A stretch of DNA of 47,574 nt from assembly GCA_946803715.1 (NCBI GenBank), contig CAMPET010000130.1, positions 21,549 through 69,122 of the forward strand, written 5' to 3'. The notes below the pieces were generated by a model. It had not been told where the DNA came from and did not search any database. It saw nothing but the letters and a program-made list of their open reading frames with translations. The number at the start of each line of letters is the position of its first letter. Within the stretch, counting starts at the first letter, position 1. Shown here piece after piece: positions 21,911 through 39,136 of this stretch. Both the position numbers and the translations under genes were made by a program. This stretch comes from Beroe ovata (taxonomy: Eukaryota > Ctenophora > Nuda > Beroida > Beroidae).

Positions 21911-22065
21911 TCATTCACTCACTCACTCTCTCACTACTCACTCACTCACATACTCACTCATTCACTCAGTCACTAATTCAATCACTAATTCAATCACTCA
22001 TCCACTCTCACTTACTCACTCACTCACTCACTCACTAACTCACTCACTCACTCAGTCACTCACCT
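21911..22065. repeat. (ACTC)n-type repeat after the gap
   Basis: CACTCACTCA and CATTCACTCA variants continue after the gap. Confidence 0.95.
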
Positions 22066-22742
22066 CATCTGAGGGAACTTGGTGAGAGCTGAGACATGTC
22101 GTCGGGTACAGGCTTGTCTAGCTGACACTACACATTGTGTTCTGAGTAGAGTGTGCCATGTAGCCAGCGCACGACACATAGGGCGACGCTTCACAAACCA
22201 TATAACCTATAGGCGGTACAGTGTTTCAGCTTGCCGTGTCTAGTGCATTGTTCTAGAAATTGCAGATACGTAATTTTCATGACGAGAATAATATCAAATT
22301 ATGACAACGCTCAAATAATTAAAACACTGGAATATGGTATCGTAAACTTACCATCATTGAGTTTTGTAGTGATGCATCGGAAAAACAATACAAATTCTTA
22401 AAATACGCGAAATACAATGGATAATTCTGTCATGTGCTATTTATCACGGTAAACTAATGATTATAACATGGTTCCCATACTTGGGAGTCTGATGACTCAA
22501 TGTAATCTGATCCTGTTTTGGTTGAGCCAAATTCCAGTTCTAAACTAGTTTCAAACATTCTAGAATAAAGATATGTTTTATCTGAACTGGATTATCGATG
22601 ATTTGCTTTCCTGAAGTTAAAAATCAAACATTTTAGAGTGCAATATATTGCTTACCCCAGGAAATAAAATAGATTATTGACAAACTAAAAACATCGAAAA
22701 AAATCAAATATAAAAGTAATAAGTTAGACAAAATGGACACAC
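22066..22742. other. Intergenic, 3' flank of KAT2
   Basis: AT-rich sequence with no gene supported; it contains the presumed 3'UTR of the reverse-strand KAT2 gene. Confidence 0.5.
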
Positions 22743-29155
<6,413 letters not shown>

Positions 29156-29587
29156 AACTCATATGGTCTAGAAATTTGGATATCTACGTTCAAGTAATCT
29201 CTCAAGCTCATCACAAGAAATTGTAGAATTCAGAATATCCAAGAGTTTTACTTCAGATGATTGAACATTGAAGAAAGTAAGACAAAGTGAATTGAATCAA
29301 ACCCACACACTTTCAGCACAAATCAAGTGACAGTTTCAATGTATTATAGTCTATTCTTCAGGATATCCATAAAGTGCGCCCTTGCTTCTCAAATATGATT
29401 GTAATAAGTAGTGTTGATAAGTTTTAAACTAACTTATTACAATCAAACTAGGGTTAAGGGTGGGCAACACTTTGTGAAGACTGGACACCCTGAATGAAAC
29501 TATAATGTCTTGAAACTGTCTGTGGGCCTATTATATCTTTTGAGCATGATTCTTCATTTTTCATTGTGAAATATCAAACAATGAAAA

Positions 29588-30201
29588 TGATAGACCCTGT
29601 CGAGAATTTCCTTTCGCACCTGCATCAGCGGTGTGGCATCGCTCAACAAATGCATGAGTTGGCTGTCAGATTTTATCTGACCTCTGTTTTTCGCGCAGCT
29701 GCAGGCCGAAATGGAGCTCCATTTCGGCCTTCGCTGAAGGCACGCGCGCCGGGCCACGCGCTTACGTTTGCATTGAAGGATTTCACCCTACTCTTGTGTT
29801 CCCGCGCTGCGTGACCCAAATACTCCGCGCGCGCTGCGCGCCTCCGTGGTCTCCTTTAGCTTTCTACGACTCGCGACTTTTCAGTTCACTGAGTAGAACA
29901 GTGAACAGGGGCGCGCAACGTGTGCACACTACTCTTGCTGGCGGGATTTTATCAGGGATTTTTATCGGGGATTTTTATCGGGGCGGATTGAAAATCGCGC
30001 GCACTGACGGTATAGGGTAAAACCTTACAAACGTTTGCATTGAAGGCTGAAACGCCGCGCGCGTGGAACAGCTATAATTGTCTGGCGATGCTAGACCGCT
30101 GATGCAAGCCGCGAAGCGGCTTGCGTCAGCGGTCTGAGAATAAGTTTGCGCCGCGCGCGCGCAAAACGAAATTCTCGACAGGGTCTATCATCGATCGACA
30201 A
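29588..30201. mobile_element. GC-rich foldback element, longer copy related to 1182-1473
   Basis: The left end TGATAGACCCTGTCGAGAAT (first bases truncated) and the right end ATTCTCGACAGGGTCTATCA followed by TCGATCGACAA match the arms of the copy at 1182-1473. The subterminal GCATCAGCGGTGTGGCATCG and GCGATGCTAGACCGCTGATG blocks are also shared. The interior is longer: it carries the TGTCAGATTTTATCTGACCTC sequence of the 1649-1818 element and a block at 29821-29928 that recurs near 46260. No transposase is encoded. Confidence 0.8.
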
Positions 30202-30277
30202 AGCTATAACAATGACATGGACATGACAAATAAATAAAAAATAAGTTAACATTTTGTGCGTGCGCAATTCTATTATA

Positions 30278-31322
30278 CAGGGTGTGCCAAAAAAACGCAA
30301 CAAAAGTAGACGTCTACAACTCAGCTTCTGATTGGAGTTCCGGGATGAAATTTGGAGCTCTGATAGGTATTGGCCATACATTTTTCCCATAAAAATTTCA
30401 AGTTCCTAGCTCGAAGAATGTGAGTTATCAGCAATAAACTGACTTTTCGGTTTTTGCACATTTCTAACGCTGTCTTTAACTCCAGTCGTGTTTTGAGCTT
30501 AACAACAAGATTTGCTACGTAGATAGACATCACTGACACTTAGTTAATCAGAAAATTTCAAGTATCTAACTCAAAAAATGACAAAGAAATGAGCGAAAAA
30601 CTACAGAACTGCTTTAGTCAACTTCACCTATCGATGACACATCATCTGGGCCTCAAAATGGATGCGGACTTCATCATAACAATGCTCAACTGTTCGAGAA
30701 AAAATTCTGAAAATTTCATCAATTTATCTCAAAAAAGAGAAGATATGAGCATTTATGTAGAGCCCACAAAATCAGAAACACAACAAAGCAGTGTATTACA
30801 TAATGAAGTAAATGTATCAATATTTCAAAATATCACATTTTCCAGGTAGATTGGAATGTGGTGAACATAAAGTGGTACTCGACTACTCTATAGGGTATGT
30901 GAAACACATTTTGTGTAAATGTATACAATCTTGGTCTCTATTGGGTCATGAATATGTACATTTTGAATATTCATTACATTGGGCAAACACCATGTATTCT
31001 CGTATTGTTGGTCGTGTTTGCTCCATCATTTTTTTGAGATAGAGACTTGAAATTTTTTGAGCAATAAGGAGTTAGTAAAGTCTATCTACGCTGCAAATTT
31101 CGTCGTTAAACTCCAAACACGACCAGAGTTATGGGCCTTGAAAGAGCTGAAAATTCAGTTTTTTGCTGATAACTCGGGCATTTTTTGAGCTAGGAACTTG
31201 AAATTTTTGTGGGAAAAATGTATGACTAATACCTATCAGACCCCTAAATTTCATCCAGGAACTCTATCCAAAAGCTGAGTTATGAATGTCTACTTTTGTT
31301 GCGTTTATTTTGGCACACCCTG
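30278..31322. mobile_element. 1045-bp non-autonomous foldback transposon with long inverted arms and TA flanks
   Basis: The ends are CAGGGTGTGCCAAAA and its inverse TTTTGGCACACCCTG, both directly flanked by TA. Inverted similarity continues inward for well over 200 bp: the left ACGCAACAAAAGTAGAC and CAACTCAGCTTCTG blocks recur inverted on the right, as do the AAATTTCAAGTTCCTAGCTC blocks. TA target duplication and CAGGGTG termini suggest the Tc1/mariner superfamily. Frames inside are short and not transposase-like. Confidence 0.85.
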
Positions 31323-31978
31323 TATATTAATTCGACTCTAAAAAGGATATCGTTTTTAATCAAAAAGCGCAGATGGATCGTTCTCTTTTTTGGGGTTTTT
31401 GTCATTCAGCCTGCTTTCGAAAGATCAGTGAAAATTTTATTTTCGAAAGAATTAGATTGTATTGGAATGACTTACCTATATCTGTCAGAAGTGCCTCAAG
31501 TGTCGATATCTTTAAATCTAGGTTAGAACAGCAAAAAAGTCATCTATGACACTGAATTCTAGCAATTTTTTGGTATGTATCTCATTTAGTAATCAGTAAA
31601 ATTGACGGGGATAATACCTTTTGAACAAGAACAGATTTAATGAATATCTGAGGGCCCATTCTCAAGTATTTATGAGGAATAATATAAAAATTATAGTAAT
31701 AATTAATGGACACCTTAGCAAAAAGGTGGTGTTTTTCAGTGATTGAGATGGTGTTGAATAAATTTTTGTAGACAATTGTGATGGTTTCATACCTTAAATA
31801 TTGTCTTATCTTATCTCATTCCTTCTTGTTATGTCATTCTATACAAAAGTAGCACTCTGATCTATTTATTCCACTAAATCAATTTAAATGATCCATTTTG
31901 CTTTGAAATATGCCTTGGATCATTGGACTAAATACATCATGTGCATAATTAACACCAGGCAGTGGTCATAATGTTTTG
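31323..31978. other. Intergenic, presumed promoter region of the SNM1-like gene
   Basis: AT-rich with no gene supported. An acceptor-like AG (aacaccag) lies about 20 bases before the ATG at 31979. Confidence 0.5.
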
Positions 31979-34505
31979 ATGAGTAATGACAGTAACAATG
32001 CTCCTGGTGGAAATGATCGTTACAATTTGAGGTAACTTTTTGATCAATATAATATTGATTATGGAGTTCTCCATACTATTGACACCCATAGTTCAATTTC
32101 ATGTTTTATTCATTATTTTTACTTGGATCTATAATGATGCAAAATTTATCATGTCTGAAAAGGAACTCAAGACTTGATATGCTATCCTGTTATTTAAGGC
32201 CTCGCCAAAGACAGCCCTATCAACAATCAAGTAATAGAAGAGGAGTTGAAAACAATGCTGCTCCTAGACCTGTCAGAAGAAGAGGAAATAATCAGTACCC
32301 ACCTCCACGGTAACTACAATTTCTTATACATGATAAGTATAATACACACCTATTCTTGAACCATTGAATTCTCTGTCACACCCCAAGTTTGACATATTTC
32401 AGGATCACAAAACGAATCTTACTGACAGTATTTTCAGTCAGCGTAGACGTATTGAACCAAATGTGGAACTCATATACCCAAATCTTAACAGACCTTTCCT
32501 GATAGAAGATTGGCTGCCTCTACCACTAAATGATGCAGTACCAGGCTTTGATAACAATCACCTCATAATATCAGAAGACGAGGATGACAACGATAGTGAT
32601 GATTCAGATGATAGTGATGACTCAGATGATGATAGTGACGACATGGACAGTAGTGGGACTGCTAGTGGAAGTGATCAGAATGATGTGCCACTCTTCAGAA
32701 TAAATGACAACGTAGTGAATGTGTTGTCAGATGATGAGGAAGAAGGAGCTGTGGAGGACCATGATGTGAACTATTGGCATCCTTTTGAACCTTTTGGTAT
32801 AGACTTAGAGCAAGCTGCTGGACAGTTGAACAATGTGATAGACGTTTTCAGAAGAATAGCCTATGGTATGAGCTCTACTAGAACAACCATTCAAATTGAC
32901 ACACTCCCACCTCCACAACCCTTGGATCCCCAAAGGATAGATCTTTATAAAGGCAACCTACCTCCGCTTGGCAGCATTCCAATTCACAGGAATTTTCTCA
33001 TCCCTCCCTTCACAAATGCTATAGTAAGTGAGGGATATTGTGAATTTCAGTTCAGCCTTGTAATTGGGGAAAATAATTTCACCTGGAACCTGTTCATTAA
33101 TTTCGAGGTTCATCATTAAAAGCATTTTATGAATTCGGTCACTGGCAAGTTATTACATGAAGAGAAAGGCAGATGCTTCCTTCCATTTCATGAAGAGGAT
33201 TTTTTCACGGCATGAGATGAAGTTTAGATTAACGAGATTCATATACATAGTACATATCCCAGCAAACATACCCTCCAACAGGTTGATGCTATGCCAGCCC
33301 AAATACAAAGAAAACACATATTCCTAACGAACTACACAAGAGATTGTTGGAATGGACTTCAAGAGTCATCTAAGCAATCAGAACTCCGGCTTTTGAAGTC
33401 TAAGATATGGTGTACAGAGGAAACTGCAGCAATGCTCAAGAAATATTATTATATTCTTTTCATGGAGGTTAGGTATTTCATGATATGTTTCTTGATAGCT
33501 CATGGAAATATTCAAATTTGATATGCTGAAAAATTTGAATCCTAAAGTAAATTATTTCAGATTCAAGATTTGCTTCATTTGTTGATACCGAATCGATTTT
33601 ACCAGATTCTGGTGGAAGATCCGGCAGATAGATTATCGGTTATGGCTCTTCCCCTTGATACAATACCCGGTTCCTGCATGTACTTAATGTCAAAGGACAA
33701 GAAGTTCCTTCTCCACACAGGCTCTAACGGCGGTACAGAAGATTTTTCTTCGAGCTTCAGAAGGATCAAAGAATACACCCCTCTTCTCGATACATTGTAC
33801 ATAGATTCGGCCATGTACTTCCCAGATTTCCTTTTCTCGCGAAGACACAAATTTGAAGGGAGGAGTAACTGCATGAGCCAGTTAAAGACCTTCATGACAG
33901 TTATGGCGAGTAAGGAAGAGAACAATTATTTCTTCTCTATTCAGTACAAGGTGGGCATGGAGCTCTTCCTTCAAGCAATGATATCGTGGGAGACAGATTG
34001 GAAAGTAGGGGTCACAGAAGATTTGTATGAGTGGAACTATAAGGAAATACTTGATTATAGGGACAAGGTTGTCAAGATTGATCATCTAGATTGTCGATAC
34101 CTCAACAACACCCGTCAGAGTAATATCAGGATATTCTTCTACACTGAAGAGTATTCAGAATTCGACCATCTTCAATCCGTCAACGCTGACCATGTGAAAC
34201 TTCACGTGATTTACGATTTCCATGCTGGCCTGAAGCGTGTTCCTGAGTGTTCCTCGGGAGTCGTGTATCAGAGACTAAGATCCTCACCTCTTGATTCGGA
34301 TGATGATCTGGATATGAACTTTTATGTGTTGTATCCATCTCATCCTACAACGGCTCAAGTGAGGACAATCATCAAGCAACTGAAACCTGATAAAGTATTT
34401 GGTCTGTCTCGTGCCCCGGGTGTCAACTATACTGAGCTAAAAGAAGACTTTAAGAAATTGACTGAAGCTTTTTCGGGTTCCAGTAGCAGTCAAACGGGGG
34501 AATAA
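31979..34505 (+). CDS. SNM1/Artemis-family beta-CASP protein with degenerate nuclease active site
   Basis: Five exons: 31979-32031, 32199-32309, 32438-33023, 33282-33467 and 33561-34505; phases agree; 626 residues. The first about 240 residues look disordered: an Arg/Asn/Gln-rich start, then an SDD-rich acidic tract. From residue 251 the sequence follows the SNM1/Artemis metallo-beta-lactamase and beta-CASP fold: VDAMPAQ, IFLTNYTRDCWNGL, LPLDTIPGSCMYLM, LLHTGSNGG, LDTLYIDSAMYF and late YPSHPTTAQV...LKPDKVFGL. The HxHxDH motif is N267-x-T269-x-D271-C272, the motif-3 His is T346 and the motif-4 Asp (TGDFR) is S367. Active SNM1 enzymes are DNA 5' exonucleases or hairpin endonucleases. This one should not bind the catalytic metals. 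The beta-CASP Asp and late His remain. It is probably a pseudo-nuclease scaffold; the frame is intact, so it is not a decayed pseudogene. Confidence 0.8.
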
Positions 34506-35083
34506 TGAGCCAAGATCGTGAACTTGTTACTGCTGCGACATCAAAGTAAATTTGTACCTAATTGAGTTTTGATAATTGTTTGAAAGAATTTGTTTATGTC
34601 GACAGTCTTCGAGATTTTATCAATTTGTGCTTAGATGGTCTAGATATTCGTTTGCTAAATTGATCGTGAGGTTTCGTATGACATTTGACGTCTGATGGTT
34701 TCATGAAAGCTCAGACAAATATTAACCTTATCGTTTATCGAAACATGGTTTTATTTTTCTAGAATGAAATTTTCTCTTCTTTTTATTTCCTGCTGATTGA
34801 TGAAAGTGTGGGTGTTCAAGTCAAGTGCCTCCTAAACAGCACTAGGTGAATGTATTGTATTGTGCGTTGCATATAATATTGAAGATATTTTTATTAGTTG
34901 CCTTGTTAATGATAGTAGAAGCGACTATGGTAGTCTTTGTTCATTATTGATATTTCACAGTTTCTATATAATCGAGTTAAACTATTGATACACCGCCTCT
35001 TACTTCTGAATGTATGTACGATTTCATTGTTCTATAGGTATTTTGATATCCCTATCACTGTTTGCAAAAGTCATTGTTATAGG
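34506..35083. other. Intergenic between SNM1-like gene and EIF2B2
   Basis: AT-rich sequence of under 0.6 kb. The same-strand neighbours are close together. Ends with acceptor-like gttatag one base before the EIF2B2 ATG. Confidence 0.5.
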
Positions 35084-36181
35084 ATGAATGAGTACCTGAA
35101 AACCAAAGTTCCCAAAGAGACTCTGACAGTTCTAGAGAATTTCTGTTCACACTTCAAAGATGTGAACAAAGACCATGACTCATACTCTTGTGTTATTCGC
35201 ACTATAACTGTACTCAAGGAGCTAGTTTGTACCAGTTGTTGGGTCTCAGCCGGTGAACTCATCAAGATCATCAGGGAATTTGCCAAATGCATCCCTTTCT
35301 TTCAGAGCAGTGAAACTGCTGTCAACAACATGATAAGACGAGTTCTCAAGATAGTTAGAGAGGAGAATGCTGGTCCTGATGCAGCGGGTGTGTCCGAGGG
35401 TCTGGCCATCTTCTTCAAGTCGGATACCAAGGCTTCCACAATCAAGAGGGAAGACCTACAGGACAACATCTTGAACAGTCTTGTGGAGTTGCTCTCTGAG
35501 CAGGAGAATGCCCACAGTAGTATCATTGCCATGGCCCTAGAGCATATCCATGCCAATGAAGTGATTCTCACTTACGGTCACTCCAAGACAGTCAGGGAAT
35601 TCCTTCTCCATGCGCGCAAGAAGAGAAGTTTCAAAGTTGTGGTGTGCGAATCAGGACCCTCCTTGAAGGGTCATCTTCTTGCCAAGGAGCTGAGCGCTGG
35701 TGGAATAGAGACCACACTTATTCCAGACAGTGCTGCATTTGCCATCATACATGACGTTAACAAGGTTATGATAGGAACACATACCATTATGGCGGATGGT
35801 GCTCTAAGGGCCCCTAATGGGGTCCACCAAGTGGCCCTCGCCGCAAAGCATTTCTCCGTCCCGGTAATTGTGTGCGCGGCGCTGTACAAGCTCTCCCCCA
35901 CACACTTCTGCTCCTATGACGAGGACACATTCAACAAGGTGATAGGACCTGGCAACATGCTCAACTTTGCCAACTCAAAGTTATCGTCACAGCTCCTTGT
36001 GTATAACCCGGAGTTTGACTATGTGCCAAGTGACTTGGTTGAGTTGTTCATCACGAACACGGGGGGCCACGCCCCATCCTACCTGTACAGGATCATATCG
36101 GAGCTGTATCATCCTCTCGATTACAACCTGGACAGTGTGGCGGCCGAGGACTCTGATGAGGAGTCTGACTATCGGACTTGA
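35084..36181 (+). CDS. EIF2B2: Translation initiation factor eIF2B subunit beta
   Basis: Single exon, 365 residues (human 351). eIF2B is the guanine-nucleotide exchange factor for eIF2. The beta subunit belongs to the alpha/beta/delta regulatory core that senses phosphorylated eIF2. Family stretches are clear: ILTYGHSKTVREFLLHARKK, VVVCESGPSLKGHLLAKEL, VNKVMIGTHTIMADGALRAP, VALAAKHFSVPVIVCAALYK and the C-terminal FDYVPSDLVELFITNTGGHA followed by PSYLYRIISELYHP. I chose ATG 35084 because MNEYLKTKV starts the family-like region and an acceptor-like AG lies one base upstream. The frame is open further upstream, but that sequence does not look like the family. The C-terminal tail is acidic (EDSDEESD). 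Confidence 0.95.
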   Translation: MNEYLKTKVPKETLTVLENFCSHFKDVNKDHDSYSCVIRTITVLKELVCTSCWVSAGELIKIIREFAKCIPFFQSSETAVNNMIRRVLKIVREENAGPDAAGVSEGLAIFFKSDTKASTIKREDLQDNILNSLVELLSEQENAHSSIIAMALEHIHANEVILTYGHSKTVREFLLHARKKRSFKVVVCESGPSLKGHLLAKELSAGGIETTLIPDSAAFAIIHDVNKVMIGTHTIMADGALRAPNGVHQVALAAKHFSVPVIVCAALYKLSPTHFCSYDEDTFNKVIGPGNMLNFANSKLSSQLLVYNPEFDYVPSDLVELFITNTGGHAPSYLYRIISELYHPLDYNLDSVAAEDSDEESDYRT

Positions 36182-37184
36182 CGAGAAGGCCTCGTCTCTT
36201 GAGATCTAGTGTGTGCTGACATGTAATACAGGGATCGAGCTCCGGTTTGGAGTTGATACTTTGATCCGAGTGATTGAGTAATTGATGAATTGAAGTTGTA
36301 TTAAATTCAAATCTTGCATTTCATTGGTTAAATTTTCTTCCACTTTGATCAATGATCATTCATCGTAGGTTCATCGGTCCGTATTTCAAGTGACTGTAAA
36401 TACATATTGAACCAAGCTACTGTATATTTGAGCCGAATGAAATGTTTCCCGGTAGGAATTGTCTCTCTTTCTCTCTCCGACCATTCCATGGAATGCAAGG
36501 ACGACGTACATATCACGTGTTTCCATACTTTCATGCTGAGTACATTATCTCTCTGTAACAGCAAAACACATGGGGCGGATCGTGCTATGAATTATACATG
36601 ACATAATTTGATCGTAATTGCTCGCTTCGAGGAGACCCGATGGTTATATTATGGAGGTCCTATTCGTTATGTTATATTGATGATTGATTAAACCGGTGCC
36701 CCCCCGCATCATTGTGTTACACGTGCTCTATCACGTACGCAGCTGTTAGTAATCAACAACAACAGCGGTATATATAGTACTCAATGTAAACTTGTTGTTC
36801 TCATTTTTACTCTTTTGTTTCTCTCTTATTCTGTATGCGTCGTAGTCAATATGTCGTTCAAAAGAGTTCTTGCTCAATTGGAGGGGCACGTTAATTCATA
36901 TGTCGTTCTGTTTCACATTCCTCAGTATCCTCCATTTCCATTGCCTTGAACTGTCCCCATAATTCTGGAATCTGGATGTCTGATTTATCTTGTTTGAAGC
37001 AGAGCTTTAGTTCGTCAAATTGATTGATCACTGCTCAGTAATGTCTCAATACTGATAATACGAAGAATACAAAAACAATACCTTACCTCACTGGCTTAAA
37101 ATAGTGTTGATAAATAGTGTTGATTGTCGCATATACATAACTCACTACCCTTGTGTGTGTGTAACGGTTAAACCCTCTCTCAGA
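36182..37184. other. Intergenic between EIF2B2 and the four-TM gene
   Basis: No gene supported. A TATATATA-like stretch at about 36770-36780 could be a core promoter element. The region ends in an acceptor-like ctctctcag one base before the next ATG. Confidence 0.45.
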
Positions 37185-39136
37185 ATGAACGGTAATAACA
37201 GGGGGATAGTGCTGTGTTTCCTGGTCTATATTGCATTATGTGCCACTATCGTCTCCATTATTGAGATGCCATGGCTGGTCGTGCCTGTCGGATCTGAATT
37301 CACTGTGAGTAGGTACTACCTTAGCGTGTAGAATGAGGGGCAACGCTTCTTCAGGCCTCCATTCTATAGAAATTCTGCTGAAGGTCCCCAGAATTCGGCT
37401 AGTTTCGTATTGTCCCGAGTGATATCCCGTGTACGCCGTACGGATATATATCCAGTGATATCCCGTGTACGAAGAGTTGACCACCACATCGATCGCAGGT
37501 GGATATCGAGCAGTTGATGCAGAATAACGCAACAGCACTGGTTACATCCAACACATCAGCGTTATCCGACACTAACGTCACGTGGAAATCGACTGTACCG
37601 GGATACTGCGGTAATTGCCACGTGTTTTCCATCATGTGACACGTGATGATCATTGATAATTTTACTATGTGATCATTGTATCTTAACGTCATCACAATTG
37701 TATCATGACGTGATTATTGTGTTATCACCTCTCTCTTATTGTTAGGAATTAGTGGGCACTGTTACCCATTTGAAGATAACAGCATCATAGTGTCAATGTT
37801 GACTGGTCAGTGGGGTGAGAGGTGTCAACAGATGAACCCTCTCCGTCCCATGGCTGATGGGAATGAGTTTGATGTGGTGCAGCATGTCCCACTGTACATT
37901 GCTATAGCGGGATCAGGTGGGTTCAAGCGCATAGGGTGTGTCCTATTATTGTGGTATCCTTTGCTCGATTCTACTGCTATGTAGATTTCATCAATGAGTC
38001 TATTAGATTAGGTGATCATCACTGAATGTACATTTTGTGTAACAGTTATTGAATTTCAGTATTTCTACTTTTCACCTGGGTCATTGGAATTTGTGCTTGC
38101 TGTAATCAGGACTGTGGTCATTGCACCATCTACTCTGTCATTGCTGTTATGCTCACCTTCAGTGGTAAGTAGTGCACACACACACACATACACACACACG
38201 TGCAGACACACAGACACACACACACACAAACACACACACTACAAGGAACACAGGGACAGACACACACTACAAGGAACACAGACACAGACACACACAGAAA
38301 CACACAGACACAGACACACAGTCACAGTCGCAGTCACAGACGTCAGACACCCATACATACACACACAAACACAAAATCTACTTCCTGAGTCCTTTGATCT
38401 CGATGTAAACGGTTAACGGACCCAACACACAACAATCATGTACTCATATACGTATGATACATAGGTATAATACGTATTACTGTGACATCATTGTTAATAT
38501 TGTTAATTTGGTATTGTATTGCAGCATCAGTGTTCCTGGTTGGCGGACTAATGCTCTTTGTATTCGCTCATGAGCCTAACAGCTGTGTCAAGTTACTCTG
38601 TGGTGATGTAGAAGATAGCTTCCAGATAGGTTTGTATTAACATAGCATTAATTGATGGGGTACACACAACACTGTACCACAAACTGACGAAGGTTTGTGG
38701 TACTGCAGTTGAGTAATACTGGCATTGTTGAGCACGCGCAGGCGTCGAACTGAAATTTTGTGTTGTGTCAGTAATTGTACGGTACTTCATATTGCGCGCA
38801 CTGTAGATTAGATGAACGATTTTATTTACGGTTTTCTACTACATAGAATTTGATTAGGATTTTATCCGCTAATTCCTGTCGATATTGTTATGAAGTACCT
38901 AGTATGATAATCTATTTACCGACTGTCTCCTTTTCACAGGTCACTGTTACCCTGGGTTCAGTCTGTACGTTGCAGCGGGTGGATTACTCTTTTGTTACAT
39001 TCTTGCAATAGTTTCCTGTGTCTTGGCTTCCAAGACCCCGCTAAGGTCCCATGGGAAAGCAAACAAGATTATAGAAGTTCAGCCTGCCGCAGCTGGTGTA
39101 ATGAGACGACCCAAGAACATCACTACTCGCACATGA
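37185..39136 (+). CDS. Four-transmembrane protein, claudin/PMP22-like
   Basis: Six exons: 37185-37304, 37499-37610, 37746-37916, 38060-38164, 38525-38629 and 38940-39136. They give 269 residues with matching phases. Four hydrophobic segments: TM1 (VLCFLVYIALCATIVSII), TM2 (LYIAIAGSVFLLFTWVIGIC), TM3 (IYSVIAVMLTFSGASVFLVG) and TM4 (LYVAAGGLLFCYILAIVSCV). The first extracellular loop is long, with N-glycosylation sites (NNAT, SNTS, TNVT) and cysteine pairs including GHCY and QWGERC; the latter is reminiscent of the claudin W-GLW-C-C pattern. The second loop holds three further cysteines. The C-terminal tail is basic. A junctional or tetraspan membrane role is inferred from topology. I do not recognise a specific ortholog. 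Its (CA)-rich fourth intron contains microsatellites. Confidence 0.75.
38173..38370. repeat. (CA)n and CAGACACA repeats in an intron
   Basis: CA dinucleotides mixed with CAGACACACAC and two ACTACAAGGAACACAG copies, in the four-TM gene's fourth intron. Confidence 0.95.

Noticed and set aside
30589-31042. Open frames inside the TA-flanked element as a possible transposase
   Set aside because: Too short, overlapping, and no DDE-type pattern. The sequence is part of the inverted arms.
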